Shown: positions 22,329 through 35,227 of the stretch, in pieces
Layout: each line of letters opens with the position of its first letter
Numbering within the stretch: position 1 is the first letter of the stretch
Assembly: GCF_018320785.1 (NCBI RefSeq)
Contig: NC_054886.1
Coordinates: 5,083,207-5,147,206 of the forward strand
Source of the DNA: Cheilinus undulatus
Taxonomy: Eukaryota; Chordata; Actinopteri; Labriformes; Labridae
Length of the DNA stretch: 64,000 nucleotides
Direction of reading: 5' to 3'
The notes under the pieces: model-generated
The model's database searches: none
What the model saw: the letters and a program-made list of their open reading frames with translations, nothing else
What the model was told of the DNA's origin: nothing
Position numbers and translations under genes: made by a program

Positions 22329-25300
22329 TCAGAACTTGTCAGCGAACAAGCTGAAGAAGTCGACCGGCTTCTCGTTGCCGATCATTGCTGCGTCTGCGCT
22401 CGGGCAGAACTCTGGAGGATTGAGCAGGTTGGGGTCGGTGATCCCGATCACGTTGTTGAAGTAGCTGAACAGAAAAATGAAAAATGCATTAAAGTAAAGA
22501 AGAGAGACTTGATGCAATAACAACATCTTATCAATACTGAAGATGTGGACCAATGTGTGACTTGATTAGAGGGGATGACCAGCAGGGGGCGACTCAGCCT
22601 GATGTATAAACATGAGTCTACCTCTGCAGCATTAGTACCATGTTGTATTACAGTCACATTTAAAATAGAGACATTTTTAAAGCAGTGGTTCCCAACTGGT
22701 CAGACATCAAGACCCACCACCTTGTCCTAAGAGTGACCATGGCCCAAATTTTTAAAAAAAGTTCATCCACTGAGATTTATCCAATGAAAAATGTAGTTTG
22801 GACCCCACATGGAACAAAACACCTGAACAAAGAGAAAAGAAACAAAAATATTAAAAGCACACTTTACAGAAAGACATGCCTGCATATATCTGATTTTACT
22901 CCATTTTCCCTGGACATTTGGCTGAAATTTGGTAATTTAATAAGGATTATTCTCTTATCTTGGGAAAGCCAGCTTTGTTATCCAAAGAAAAGGAGATGAA
23001 TGAGTAGAAATCTTGAGAGAAACACTGAAATGTACTTGTCATCACAGGGAAAACCTAAAAGATATCCATATTAATTTACTACATATCCACTGAGGTCTTT
23101 CATATGCTGACTTTTTGGCCAAATTGTATTTTCTTGGCATTTATTCACAACCAGTGTTAATTTCATTAATTAAAACTGTGACTAAAAATGTTCATCGACA
23201 GCTTTTATTCCATGACAAAAAACTAGACTAAGACTAACAAAAATAGATCTGTGATGACTGAAACTGACAAAAACTAAGTGTAGTTTTCGTCAAGATGACT
23301 AAAACTAGACTAAAATGTAATGTAGTTTTTGTCGGACATTCTAAATCTGTGATATTTGTCCACTGTGGGAAAATCTGTCTAACTACAGTGCATCTGTATC
23401 TGTTCTGCCTTTCAGCTGTAGAAAGCAGGGACCCCAGGTTTGGCAGAGTGTATAAAACACACTACCATGACTTGGTACCAGATTTAGGCAAGAAAAAAAA
23501 TGCTTGGACTAAAAGAAAAGACTAAATGTGAGGACCTCTATGGACTAAAACTAGACTAAAATGTTTCTGAGTTTTCATCGACTAAAACTAAAAAGGGTAG
23601 AAAAGACTAAAATGTGACTAAACCTAAAAGACATTTCAACTAAAGACTAAGACTGAGACTAAAATTAAATATAGCTGCCAGAATTAACACTGTTCACAAC
23701 CCACTGGAAAAAATTCCACAACCCACTTTTGGGTCCCAACCCACCAGTTGAGAACCACTGCTTTAAGCAGAAAAGCTGAGCCCCCCCTACAACCCACTTA
23801 GAAAATTAAACATCAATTTTCATTAACAAAATCCTGATATAATGAGCCTAAAAACAGACGTTCTTGCAAAAGAATTGTGTGTAAAATATCTACTATTTCA
23901 GAAGTGTATTAGGGCCTCTCTGACAAAGAAAGATAATCGGTTAATTTTGAAAAAAAACCTCACCATTTTTAAGTTTAAAAAGTCATGAATTTGGTCAAAT
24001 TATACATCTTACTAGGACTGATCAATCAGGAACGATTATAGATCATCTGGACTTAGCAGAGACTTCTGTTAACCGGGGTCTTATCCCACTACACTTCTCA
24101 GTTTGGCTTCTTATACTTTTTTTTTTTTTAACTCTGCAGTGTTGCAAATTTGGGACTTTATAAACCTGAAATTTTTTAGCTTAAAAAAATCAAAATCTAC
24201 AACTTTTTAAACAACAACAAAAAAGGATTGTTTTCTCATAAACTATTGAATTATTGAACTCAGCAATTCTGACTGTAGATTCTTTTAGGCTGTACCTAAT
24301 AAGGCAAGATTTTTAAACATAAATGCACATTTAATTATGAAAACATGAGAGCAGATAGGGCCCCACACTCTTCCTGAGATCTCCCAAACCACAGGTTAGG
24401 AACTACTGCTTTAAAGGACGGCTACATGTGACTGATAACCACAGCAGCCTGCATAACACGATGGAGATCTCACAACAGAACCACCTTCCTCTCTGAAGCC
24501 AGTAATCTTGACTTCAAAACAAAACACAATACCTAAGGCCAGAATTTTAAACTTTAAATTTTAGCTTCAGAACTAGTGAAACCAGTCAGATCATGATGGT
24601 TTATCCACTTTAATCCTAAACCTTCATGATAACCACAGTGAAGTCTAGATGGGCCTTCATAAATGGATCTGCCTGATCCCATGTCTGTAATCAGGCGGAT
24701 TCCTCATCAAAGTTTCGGGCTGATACACTTGTTCCTGGTCAGAGAATGACCACACCAGTGAGTGTCACAAGGACTTTTTGTCCATTTCAGTTTCATGAAG
24801 TGGACTGAAGCTGGTAAATATCTAGGTCTTTTAAAGTGAGACCTAATGGTTTACAAGAGTTTTTCTGTGTGGACATTTTTCACCTGTGCTGTGAGCGTTA
24901 ACTTACTTTAGCACCATCCAACCATATTCCTGGGTCTTGGATGCAACGCTGACAGGAATGCATCCAAATTCAGTCACTGTGCTCATGTAGTTTCCTGTTG
25001 GGGAAAATCAGACAAATATTAGAGGGTAGAAACATAAACGCTCTAAACAGTTCAAACTCATAAATGCTCTTTGACCTCCAGTTGGCAGATCTCCCCACCA
25101 CGTGTTGACCAGGAGTCCCTGTCCAGGTCCGGACGAGCTGCCGACGATACCCTGACCCAACAGAGTGGCGCCTTCAGGGACACCAATGGGCACAAAGTCG
25201 ATCTTCAGAGGGCTTTTCTTGCAGGTACGGTTCTCGTGGTTGATCTCATAGAAAACTTGCTAATGGATGGAAGATGTGGGATTAAGATTATTGTAAGATT

Positions 25301-27906
25301 TATTGATTTATGCCACTGATTACTTTATTTCCACTGGTTAGAATTTGCGTTGTGAAAACAAATTTGTCAGTCTTCTTTGTTTCTTTTCCGCTCACTTTTA
25401 ATCTGTTTCATCACCAGCTGAAAACTCCTTGCATGGACTTAAAAAGTGCTGCACATTACCAATATTAATATGGACAATGCACTTCTGTCTCATGGCATTA
25501 GATTAAAGTGAGGCCAAATAGGTACAAGAAAATCTACCCTAAAAATGGACTCTTGGACACAAATAGGCACAACAGACTCCAGTTCTGTTGGCCCATGTCC
25601 TATCTGTTAACACAGAAGCTGGGAGGTTTATGACCATGCGGAAAGTCCATGGGCTATTTGTTTTGTGAGCAGAGGTGGTTTTATCATCAGGCAGAGCTGC
25701 CTGGGGCCTTGTACACAAGGCGCCTTAAGGCATAGCCAAAGGTAGGCATCACATGTGAAGCATACATCAAAAATGATTTCAATAATTAATATCTGCATGC
25801 CAACTCCAATGTTCAAGCCCCTGAAGAAGCCCTACTGAGTCTTTTTTTAACAAGGGAATGAGACTTCGACAAATCTACTGAGCATAAAAAGTAAAGAAAT
25901 GTATGTATTGCAGATTATTTCTTTGTCTAACATGCATGCACTGAACACTTATGGGATCAGTTTGGGTGTGCTGTTGGTGCCAGACTGACCAACAGAGTGG
26001 CTGTGTATGGTTCTTCCATACACTACTGAGGCTCCTGTTTGTTAAGTGTATAAATTGTTGAATTGGCAATGTGTCTTGTTTTTTTCAGACTTCAATCATC
26101 CAGTCCACCAAAATCCAAACAAGAGTCAATGGCAGAATCAGCTGTTAGTCTAATTTTTCTTAGGGGCAACCCACATACTCAGCTCTGCTGCTCATCCCAC
26201 AAATGCATGTTCCTTACAAATGTGGCATCATTTAAAAGGGAAACATGCTTTCCAACAGAACAGAATTTATTGCCAAGAAGCATTGTTATAACAAAGAAAT
26301 AATCTACCAAACACAAATTTACTTACTTTATGTGTTAGGTCCCTTTAATCAATCAAACAGTGGATTACTGTGTGATAAGATATAACATGACATTAATATA
26401 AACACTGCAGGCATACAGTGTTTATTTATTACAAGATGCACCTTGTCTGGAGCCATGTATGATGATGTGGAAAATTTCAGTCAGTGCAAAAAGTAGCCAA
26501 ACAATGTCATAAATGGTCAAAAGGTGGCCACGCAATAACACAAATGGGCAAAAAGTAGCAAAATAATGACATAAATGGGCAGGACGTAGCCTGAGAATGA
26601 CATAAATGGGCAAAAGTAGCAAACAATGACATAAATGGGCACAACGTAACCAGAGAATGACATAAATGGGCAAAAATAGCAAACAATGACATAAATGGGC
26701 AAAGAGTAGCCATAGAATATCATAAATGGTCATAAAGTGGCCAAACACTGTCATAAATGGGCAAAAAGTGGTCAAACAATGACATAAATAGGCACAACGT
26801 AGCCGAACAATTGCATAAATGGGCAAGAGGTGGTCAGGCAATGAACTAAAGGGGCAAAACGTAACCAAAGAATGATATAAATGGGCAAAAAGTGGCCAAA
26901 GAACGTCATAAATGGGCAAAGAGTGGCCAGACAATGACATTACTGGGAAAAAAATTCCTAGATAATGACATAAATGGTCAAAAATTAGCCAAACAATGTC
27001 ATAAATGGGCAAAAAGTGGCTAGACGATGTCATAAATGGGCAAAAAGTGTCCGGGCAATGACATAAGTGGACAAAAAGTGGCCAAAGAATGTCATAAATG
27101 GTCAAAGAGTAGCCAGACAATGTCATAAATTAGGCCTGGATTATATGAAGTCTTTTTCCAATGTAAGATGGTTTGTTGATAAAGTGACCTTTCAATTTGT
27201 GCAGGCTTAACTTCTGGATTGAAACATCAAATCACTGTCATTTAATGCAGCTTTACACCAGAACTTGGTGAATGACGAGGAGCATCATTTTGACTTGGGA
27301 TTTCAAAACCTGCTGCTGTTGCCTGTGCATAAAATCAATCATGAAGAAAATGAAAGGCAGAAGTAAGAGAATTTTAAAAACTCTTGTTTATGTCATGATG
27401 TTTTCACCTCTCTGTAGAGCAGAAGATAATCAGCAGTGAACGTCTTATTATTCAGGGTGCCAAACTCAAACATCCTGAGCCGTCGTCCCAGAGCGTCATA
27501 CAGGTATTTGGCATAGACCCACAACTTTTCATTCTGCGTGGACTGGAGACAGAAGAGTTGGAGGATTTTAAATTTCCCTCTTTCATATACTTGACCTGAG
27601 CTGTAATGTCAGTAGGCTGTAATGCTGCTTTATTGTGCTCATAACAAACTGATAAAACAGTAAAACTTACCACAGTGAGCGCCCCGGTCATCAGAGGAGG
27701 GCTCTCTGCAGTTTAGAAGAAGATATGCTATGTTATAACTCCAATGAAAAACTGCACTAAATGCATCTGTTCCACTTGTAAACCAGCTAGCAGGTGCAGA
27801 TGTTTAGAAAAGCCCAGTCACTCTCCTCTGTCGACTTACCACATGGATGAGGCTTCTGGGCCAGGCAGCCTGCCAGTAAGCATGCTAACGCTACAAGGAT
27901 TTTCAT
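22329..27906 (-). CDS. Ependymin-like secreted glycoprotein, copy 3 (intact)
   Basis: Exons 27840-27906, 27671-27705, 27408-27542, 25076-25259, 24907-24994 and 22329-22464 join to 645 nt (214 residues), with the same phases as copy 1. The signal peptide begins MKILVALACLLAGCLA and is followed by QKPHPC. Family cysteines are in KPHPC, RTCKK, FGCIP and PPEFC. Two N-glycosylation sequons are present: NNKT in exon 3 and NRTC just before the second cysteine. Classical ependymin has both positions, so this copy is the most ancestral-looking in glycosylation. The C-terminus ends EKPVDFFSLFADKF, close to the FFxLF tail of classical ependymin. Intron 3 (25,260-27,407) contains a large minisatellite. 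A TATA box and a DR1-like motif lie upstream. The product is presumably secreted; the tissue is unknown. Confidence 0.92.
22683..23760. mobile_element. hAT element in intron 5 of copy 3, interrupted by a second hAT MITE
   Basis: The ends are CAGTGGTTCCCAACTGG and CCAGTTGAGAACCACTG, near-perfect inverted repeats. Flanks TTTTAAAG and CTTTAAGC are only a partial match for a target duplication. The element is split by the MITE at 23,152-23,692. Confidence 0.8.
23152..23692. mobile_element. hAT MITE nested in another hAT element
   Basis: The ends CAGTGTTAATTTC and GAATTAACACTG are inverted repeats, and the 8-bp duplication TTCACAAC is exact at 23,144-23,151 and 23,693-23,700. The interior is full of GACTAAAACTAGACTAAAATG-type units. 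A diverged relative lies at about 48,912-49,356. Confidence 0.92.
23761..24415. mobile_element. Partial hAT-type element in intron 5 of copy 3
   Basis: The right end near 24,390-24,415 reads AGGTTAGGAACTACTGC, the inverted form of a CAGTNGTTCC end. The left part resembles the GAGCCCCCCCTAC phrase seen inside the MITE at 19,477-19,807. A left terminus was not found. Confidence 0.5.
26465..27130. repeat. 31-bp-type minisatellite in intron 3 of copy 3
   Basis: About 21 units of the form AATGACATAAATGGGCAAAA followed by AGTGGCCAAAC, 29-32 bases each. The unit is not a multiple of three and is poor in stop codons on the minus strand, which creates overlapping open frames of up to 234 codons with no biological meaning. 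Confidence 0.9.
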
Positions 27907-27974
27907 CTTTTCTGCGTCCAGGCGACCGTTCTCAGGCAGCGACAAACACTCTGCTGCTGCTGAGGGAATCACTT

Positions 27975-27984
27975 CCTTATATAC
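27975..27984 (-). promoter_or_regulatory. TATA box of copy 3
   Basis: GTATATAAGG on the minus strand lies 69 bases before the ATG at 27,906, followed by GAAGTGATTCCCTC and a CAGCAGAGTG leader shared with the other copies. Confidence 0.7.
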
Positions 27985-28198
27985 AGACCTCCCAGCTCCA
28001 GGGGGGAATCCTGCTTCCTGGTTTTATTTTCAACCCTGTGAGTGTCAGCGCTCTGTTATCAGGCCTGCATGAAGATAAAAGGCAATAATAGCCAATATTT
28101 ATCCCACAAGTGGTTCTTGTTCTACTTTCTGTGCTCTAAATCCTGGTGAAGGTTTCTACATGAAGCTTAAAGACAGTTGTGTAATTAATGTGCAGAGT

Positions 28199-28211
28199 GG
28201 GTCAGAGGTAA
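28199..28211 (+). promoter_or_regulatory. DR1-like motif upstream of copy 3
   Basis: GGGTCA-G-AGGTAA is the closest of the four to a consensus DR1. It lies 293 bases before the ATG, within a block that continues AAGAATG as in copies 1 and 2. Confidence 0.5.
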
Positions 28212-28984
28212 AGAATGTTGTTTGTGTTCTCAGCAGGCGGAGGCTCATGAAACAAGGAGCGGATTTTAGAGGAGCAGAGATGAGGATACAAGGAGAAATA
28301 TGAGAGCTATAACTGAGTTTAAATGCTGAATGGACACTGAGGAATGGTAATTTACAACTTCAGTCATGTACATCGGTCAAAAAAGCCTTAAACGTCTGCC
28401 TTTCTAATTGAAGTGGAAGGTCTAGTTCAAATTCACAGCACTCTTTTTGGTCAATCATCACCTATAGTTTATTTACAATGTGGTGCCATTGAACCATGGA
28501 TGAGCCACTAGGCTGTTAAACAGCTAATAGCACAGTCAGGAGGATCACATGAGCTAAGGTTTCCATGAATGACATCACTGTCATATGATGTGCAGGTGTG
28601 TTACTGTGGTCATAGGTGCACCTGATTAACACACAAGCTCCACACACTAATACGTTTATTCACTATAGTCTTTAACTCTCATTATTTAAGTCACTCTTAA
28701 TAGTATTTAACACTACCACTGATTATTAATGCAGTGTTTCCCCCTATTATTATCATGTCAGTATAAATGATCAGTCCCACTGATTCAAACACGTACTCCT
28801 AGTTCCTGCTCAGCTTCATCATGTGATTGATTTCAATGGGAAATAAGCAGAACAGAACTTTTTGGCCATAGTTGCTCAATCTGGAGTTTTAAAGAAGTTG
28901 TCAGTACTCTACAATATGAAAACAACAACTTGTTGAAAAGCAGACACATGACTGACTCAAGAACGATAGCCCAAGTGAATACTA
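28212..28984. other. Intergenic DNA upstream of copy 3
   Basis: The first 150 bases resemble the upstream region of copy 1 (GCAGAGATGAGG phrase). Beyond that, nothing is recognised. Confidence 0.4.
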
Positions 28985-30575
28985 CATCTCCATTTCCAAA
29001 AAAGCTGGGGCGCTCTGAGGAATGTAATTCAAAACCAGATACAGGGATTAACAAATCTCACAACCCCATGTTTCATTTACAATAGAACATTAATCAATCA
29101 TTTTATGAAAAGTACTAGCTCATCTTGAATTTGATGGCAGCAACACATCTCAAAAAAGTTAGGACAGGACACTCTTACTGGATTCTTCTTTGAAGTCTTC
29201 TTTGCCAGATATTGAGTTATATGATTCTGTGTTTTGACCACAGAACAGTTTTCCATTTTGCTCCAGTCCATTTTAGATGAGCTTTAACCCAGAGAAGACA
29301 GCAGTGTTTCTGGATCATGTTCACATAAGGCCTCTTATTTGCATGATACAGCTTTAACTTGAAACCAATATCATGAATAATAATAGTATCTTGGATTTAT
29401 ATCGTGCCTTTTAAGGAACCGCAAGGATGCTTTACAAGAACATATCAGACATGGACAGACTATGTGAGGGATAGGATGAGTGTAAGGGGTGGTTTAGTGA
29501 AGACTGTAGGCGGTCGTGAAAAGGTGGTGCTTATGTAAATGTCCAAAGATGGAGCGCTACAGATGTTTGCTGGCAGAGCGTTCCAGAGGGTGGGGGCTGC
29601 AGCGCTGAAGGCTCTGACTCCATAGGTATGGAGTTTGGTTTTGGATAATTATGGAAAGTAGGCCAGTGTCTGAAGACGCTATTGACTATTGAGTTTTTCA
29701 TTTTATGGTGGACTAAATGTCTGAACTGAAGGGAGGCCAGTTTAGAACCTTGACTCTTCTACTGTGAAGCCATGCTGTTGTAATGGATGTGGTTTGTGGT
29801 TTAGCATTGTCAATGATAGTTCCTTTCCAGATGTGTGAGCCGCCCAGGCTATAGGCGCTAACCCATGCTCCCATGCAACCCCATACAATCAGAGATAAAG
29901 GCTTTGGAACTGTGTCAGGATAAGAAACTGGATGGTCCGTCTCCTCTTTAGTCTGTGGGACACGGCATCTGTGGTTTCCAAAAAGAGTTTTAAATTTTGA
30001 TTCATGTGACCACAGAACAGTTTTCCATTTCGTCTCAGTCCATTTTAAAAGAGCTCTGGCCCAGAGAAGATGGCGGCATGTCTAGACCACATTCACATTT
30101 GGGCTCTTCTCTGCATTATACAGTTTTCAGTTGCATTTGTGGATGGTACAGTGAATCGTGTTGACAGAAAGATTCCTGAAAGTGTTCCTGAGCACACGCA
30201 GTGATTTCCAGTTCAGAACCATGCCTGCTTTAAATGCAGTGATACCTGAGGGCCTGAAGACCGCAGGGGTCCAATACTGACCTTTGGCCTTGTCCCTTAC
30301 CCACAGAGGTTTCTCCAGATTTTTTAAATCTTTTAATGATATTATGGGCTGTAGATTATGGGATATTCAAAGTGTTTGCATTTTTACATTGAGGAGCATT
30401 TTTCTGAAATTGTTCAACAGTTTTTAGACTCAGCTTGTCACAGATTGGCGAACCTCTACCAGTCTTTACTATTGAGAGACTTTTGTACCCAGTCAGGTTG
30501 CCATTTAACCCAATTAGTTGCAAAATGCTCATTTCCACATATCACCCTGTCCCATGAATGACTAATAATCAGAAT
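28985..30575 (-). mobile_element. Tc1/mariner relic, near full length, broken by an insertion
   Basis: The left end resembles ATTCCAAAAAAGCTGGGGCG and the stretch includes many transposase segments on the minus strand, such as the complement of AGAGAAGATGGCGGC and of TCTGTGGTTTCCAAAAAGAG. A transposase segment near 29,231-29,350 occurs again at 29,990-30,120, so the copy is rearranged. About 29,365-29,735 is an unrelated dispersed repeat (TTTATATCGTGCCTTTTAAG). No intact frame remains. Confidence 0.75.
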
Positions 30576-31086
30576 CAACCCTGAAAAATCAATAAAAGTC
30601 ATCCATTACAAAAAAAGACCCTGCTCTGGAGTCTTCTCTTGATGTGTCTTGTGTTTTTTTAAGGTTCGTACTTAATTTTTTTATTTATTAACAGAAAGAC
30701 CAATCACAAGGAAAAGTGGTGTGGCATTATGCTAGAAATAGAAAAAAAAAAGGGTTGAGTCATTGAATTTTTTTATTCTGTTGTCACTGAACACCTAGCA
30801 AACAAAACACTTGAATACTTTAATTTGAAATAAAGATGGAAAATATACAAACATTAGTTTTTGTGTTTTTATTGGAAAAAAAACAGGATTGAACAGTGAG
30901 ATGTGAAGGAGGTATGGTCAGGATTGTTTTGAGCAGAGTACTTTTTCCCAAAGATTTAAACATTTCTAGAAATGAATCTGAGTTTGTATTTTTCATGCAA
31001 GCACATGTATCCTATGGTAAATGGCAAAGCTGTGATTTAGTGGCCCAGTTTAATTTATTAAGGTTTGAACACACTGGTCAAAGCCT
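30576..31086. other. 3' flank of copy 4
   Basis: AT-rich sequence. On the minus strand an AATAAA lies about 30 bases after the stop codon of copy 4 and could be its polyadenylation signal. Nothing else is recognised. Confidence 0.35.
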
Positions 31087-34000
31087 TTATTTCTTGCGGA
31101 AGAACAAGGTAAAGAAGTCCACCGGCTCCTCGTCACCGTCGGTCACGTCTGTACTTGGGCAGAAGGACGGAGGGTCTAGCTGAGTGGGGTCTGAAATCCC
31201 GATGTTGTTGTTAAAGTAGCTGGAGAACAGGAAAACCAAAACTTAATGGTTTCAAAAATGGACATAGGCTGTAGTTTCAGAAAAGTAAAACCGGCCCTGA
31301 AGACCTTTAACTGAATTCTGTCTATGGACAGAACAGTTAGCTTCTACTTGCTGCACATGTAGCTACCCAGAATAAATAATGGTTAATCTGCTCTTAAAAA
31401 AGTAGCTGGAAAAAGACTTTAACTCAAGCTTATGGTCTCAGTTGTTGGGTATTTCCTTCTTTAAAGGTCACATTATTATGAAAAATACACTTTTTCAGGC
31501 TTGACCCCTGGTCTGTCCACAATCCCCCCAATAATCAGAAAAAAACCCACTCCCTCCCCCACTTTCCTTCTTCACCTTTCAGGAAATGTGTGCTGAAACA
31601 AACCATTCTCAGATTTTCCCCTCATGATGTCATTTGGGGAGTAAGCCCCGCCCCCCCAGGTTCGGTTGGCCCTCCTTGCTCGGAAAAAAGTTCCGCCCTC
31701 CTCCCCTGATCTTCTCTCAGCTGAGAGGAGGATCAGGAGAGCTATATTCATTAACCCACATCCATTCCCTGAGATGGGCGGAGTCAGGGGTGGAGTCAGA
31801 CAGCTCATTAACATTTAAAGCCACAGACACAGAAACAGCTCATTCTGGGCAAGGCTGAAACAGAGGGTTTTTAGACATGCAAAAATGCAATATTGGAGTG
31901 TTTTTTCAGCAACAAACTTTACAGGCATGCTTTGGGGACCTCTGAGACCAATATAAACCTGTCTCAAAGGGGTCAAACATGCGACCTTTAAACAGTCTAC
32001 TCTCCTGCACTAAAGTTTGATTTTTGAGACGCTGACGTCGACATAAACTGACCTTGTGAGCATCCATCCAAACTGGTCTGTGTGGAACGCATTGCTGACA
32101 GGAAAGCATCCAAATTCAGTCACCGTGGCTAAGAACTTCCCTGTTTGTGGAGAAAAATAAATTATTCCCAACACTGGTTGTTTTCAGATAACGTCATGTC
32201 ACAGTGAAGAACTCCAGATGGGGGGCCGGAGGTGGTTTCTGCATGGAGAAGCACTATTAAAATGCCAAAGTTTGTGCTGTTTACAGCAGTAATGTAGAAA
32301 TTTACTGAGGAAAATTTGCTGTGTGCAAAGACTTTGTGCAGAACTTTCCTCCATCCCCATAGACCCCTAACAGTTCTTCACTTCCTGCCCCTCATCTGAC
32401 TTTTACATGACTGGGATCAAGTGATGGCAAACAACCTTTAGAAGAATAACCTGCTGAGACGGTCCTAATGGTTAAATGTTCTCTGACCTAATTTGTTGGG
32501 CAGATCCCCTGTCCACGCGTTGACAAGAAGTCCTTGTCCAGGTCCAGACGAGCTGCCAAGGACGATCTGGCCCAGCAGAGAGGCATCTTTTGGGATGGCC
32601 ATAGGCATGAAGTCTACCTTCAGGGGACTCTTCGTGCAGGTACGCTCATGGTCTTTGATGTCATACATGACTTGCTGAAAGAGGGAGAGCGTTGGATGAG
32701 GAGAAATAATTTAATTTAGTTCTGGTATTTTCTTATACACTTGTCTTTAACTGTTATGTATGGACAAAATTTGAAAAAGTGTGTTTTGGAATTTGAGGGT
32801 GACCCTCTTTGGTCCCATGTAAGTGGACAAAATTTGACAAAATACTCTCTTTGGTGCTCACTCAGTGGACAAATTAGACATTGAGCTTTCTTTCGCCACC
32901 TTTGGTGCCCTAACCCTAGTCAACAAATTTTACAAAGTGCCCTCTTTGGTGCCCTTTAAGAAGACACATTTGACCTAACCTGTTTCGTATCTCCACTGCG
33001 TGAATATTCTTCACATTCCTCTGAGAAAGCTCCCATAGAAAGCGTTTGGGAAGGGCAGGACTTTTCAAAAAATTCTCAGAAGGTGATTGGAGGGATGTTC
33101 TGTCTGTCACATTCATGACGGGCCAATCAGAGCGGCCAGACAAAATGGCGTTGTATGCATGTGCTACTCTTCAGCTGACAGGCTTCTGCTGCCATAGATT
33201 GTTAATCGTGGAGCTTCTTGCTGAATAAAATTGATGCCAGTGCTGATTGGGAGACGTGCAAAAACACTTTCTGTGCCAGGACAAGCTTTTGGTGTGGCTC
33301 TAAGCTCTTGTTTTAAAAGAAGTTCCAATTAAACTGGCGCTTTCCTACAGCAAAATCCGAGCTAACAGCGACCGCGGCAGCAGCCACTGGATACACTGGT
33401 CGACCCCACCTGTAACAATCGCAAACCCATGCCGAAGCAGACCTGGAGGAGAGCGAAAACATCTTTTCTGTCATTCAAAGCTCAGTGTTGCTCTCTGCCC
33501 TTGTTTTGATAAAAACGCATCATCCAGTTCTGACAAAACTGCCGCTGTGGCTAAGTCTGAGCTAATTGCCCCATTAGCAACCACTAAGTACAACCAACCC
33601 TTTCTCCCCAGACCTCTCACAAACTCAAAGAGTTGTTCTTAATTCTCTATTTCATGCAGAAACACGGTCCAGTTCTAGTGAAACTGACATGATGCTAAAG
33701 CTACATCTGAGCTAATCGCCACACTGGAGGCAGCTATTACAAACAGCTTTGCGTACAGCTAAACCCCGCCCACGGCTACTGCCCTATTCTCCTTAGATGA
33801 CGCTGATTGGTCCAAACAGTTTTCGGTTTGGCTTTTGTAGTCCTCTCAACCAGGGGTGGACAGGCAGTATGGAGTACCGGGCATTTTCCTGGTGGGCCAA
33901 TGCACTTTGGGGCCGCTATGATTTTATTCCTGCTAAGCACCAGCCCCATAGAGCACTGGCAGAGGTCTGTTTACACCCCACACTACTTTGCCCCGGCTTT

Positions 34001-34968
34001 AAAGTGAAAGTGATTTACGCCATTCAACTAGTTGTGAGGGGCTGGTTTAAGCAAAAAATGCTGGCGCTGGACACCCCACCCCACCCCAGTCCAGCCCTGC
34101 TCACAACAGACAAAGTGCTCTCTTGTCAAATTTTGCCCACTTCACCAAAGTGTCATCTTCGGTGCCCTTAAGTGTACTTAATTTGACAAAATGCCTCCTT
34201 TATAGTACTCTTGAAGTAAAAATAAATTGACTAACTGCCCTCTAAAGCACACACCCATACTGCAGAAAATAAATTCAAGTGAATTAAGTTCATTGGAATT
34301 CAGTTGACTTTATCACAACTGTATTCAAACCTCTGTGCCCAGGTGCCCTTTTCATATTTGCCCCTGCCCTCAAAAATCCTGAGTGTGCCACTGAGGCAAA
34401 CACACCCTTGTACTACAGCTCAGTAAATACCAGCTAATACGCCAAAACATGACCTTTGCTATCAAAAGCTTTAGTTACTGCTGCATAGAGATGCTTGTAT
34501 TTGAGTTACCTCTTTGTAGTGCAGCAGAAAATCAAAGGTGAAGGTCTTGTTCTCCATGGTGCCATACTCGTAGAGTCTCACCCGTTGTCCCTGTGCATCA
34601 TACAGGTATTTGGCGTACACCCACAGCTTTTCATTCTGTGTGGACTGGAGACAAAAGCATTTGAAATACAAGGTTAAACCTCCCTCTTTTACATATTTTA
34701 CAGGTTTTGTCAAAGTGAGCTGTTGTGCTCCTAAAAAATACTTACAATGGTGAGCTCCCCGCTCATCAGAGGAGGACTTTCTGAGGTTTGAAAGAAGAAA
34801 AATGACACATTCGGAATCTGACATTGCACACTAACAGTAACTCAGTCATGAAAAGACATGAAAACACAGAATCATTCTAGTCTCTGCCAGTGTTTACTTA
34901 CCACAGGGGTGAGGCTGCTGGGCCAAGCAGCCTGCCACAAAGCACACTAATGCTCCAAGGATTTTCAT
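31087..34968 (-). CDS. Ependymin-like secreted glycoprotein, copy 4 (intact)
   Basis: Exons 34902-34968, 34746-34780, 34510-34644, 32488-32674, 32053-32140 and 31087-31219 join to 645 nt (214 residues). The signal peptide starts MKILGALVCFVAGCLA, followed by QQPHPC. Family cysteines lie in QPHPC, RTCTK, FGCFP and PPSFC. The ENKT sequon of exon 3 is present; the one before the second cysteine is absent (HERT). Exon 4 is 187 nt, one codon longer than in copies 1 to 3, a feature shared with copies 5 and 6. The C-terminus ends EEPVDFFTLFFRKK. Intron 5 holds a TTAA-flanked MITE and intron 3 holds a minisatellite with inserted repeats. The gene is presumably transcribed from the TATA box at 35,026. 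Confidence 0.92.
31465..31987. mobile_element. TTAA-flanked MITE in intron 5 of copy 4
   Basis: The ends are AGGTCACATTATTATG and CATGCGACCT, with TTAA at 31,461-31,464 and 31,988-31,991. TTAA target duplication is typical of piggyBac and Kolobok elements. The interior includes a phrase, GACCTCTGAGACCAATATAA, that I know from a frequent fish MITE. Confidence 0.8.
32760..34200. repeat. Degenerate tandem repeat split by later insertions, intron 3 of copy 4
   Basis: Units such as GACAAAATTTGACAAA plus CTCTTTGGTGCCC occur at 32,760-32,970 and again at 34,110-34,200. Between them lies inserted DNA, including a block (about 33,030-33,150) also seen at 50,810-50,930 and a hAT MITE (33,851-34,099). 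Confidence 0.6.
33851..34099. mobile_element. Short hAT MITE in intron 3 of copy 4
   Basis: The ends are CAGGGGTGGACAGGCAG and CCAGTCCAGCCCTG. Flanking 8-mers CTCTCAAC and CTCACAAC match at 7 of 8 positions, fitting a hAT target duplication. Confidence 0.8.
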
Positions 34969-35025
34969 GCTTTCTGTGTCCAAGCAGCTGCTCAGCAACT
35001 CTTCAGCTGCAGAGGGAACTCGCTC

Positions 35026-35035
35026 TCTTATAAAC
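35026..35035 (-). promoter_or_regulatory. TATA box of copy 4
   Basis: TTTATAAGAG on the minus strand, 58 bases before the ATG at 34,968. Confidence 0.65.
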
Positions 35036-35227
35036 ACCCGTCTGGGTTCAGGAGTAAATCCTGCTCCTCTGGTTTTATTTTTAACCCTGTGAGTGTCCTG
35101 AGAGTCAGCGAGCTGTTATCAGGCTGGTATCACGATAGCAATATCTCTTACCAGTGACGCTTCCTGTATAATAGCTGGTCAGGGTTTGGTTATGAAGCTA
35201 AACAAACATGGTGTTTAGCAGCTCAGT

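Noticed and set aside
26422-27126. 234-codon open frame on the minus strand, with overlapping shorter frames
   Set aside because: It is a translation of the 31-bp-type minisatellite; other frames of the same strand are open as well, and the predicted peptide only repeats FCPFMTS-like words.
31572-31858. Short frames on both strands in intron 5 of copy 4
   Set aside because: They lie wholly within the TTAA-flanked MITE.
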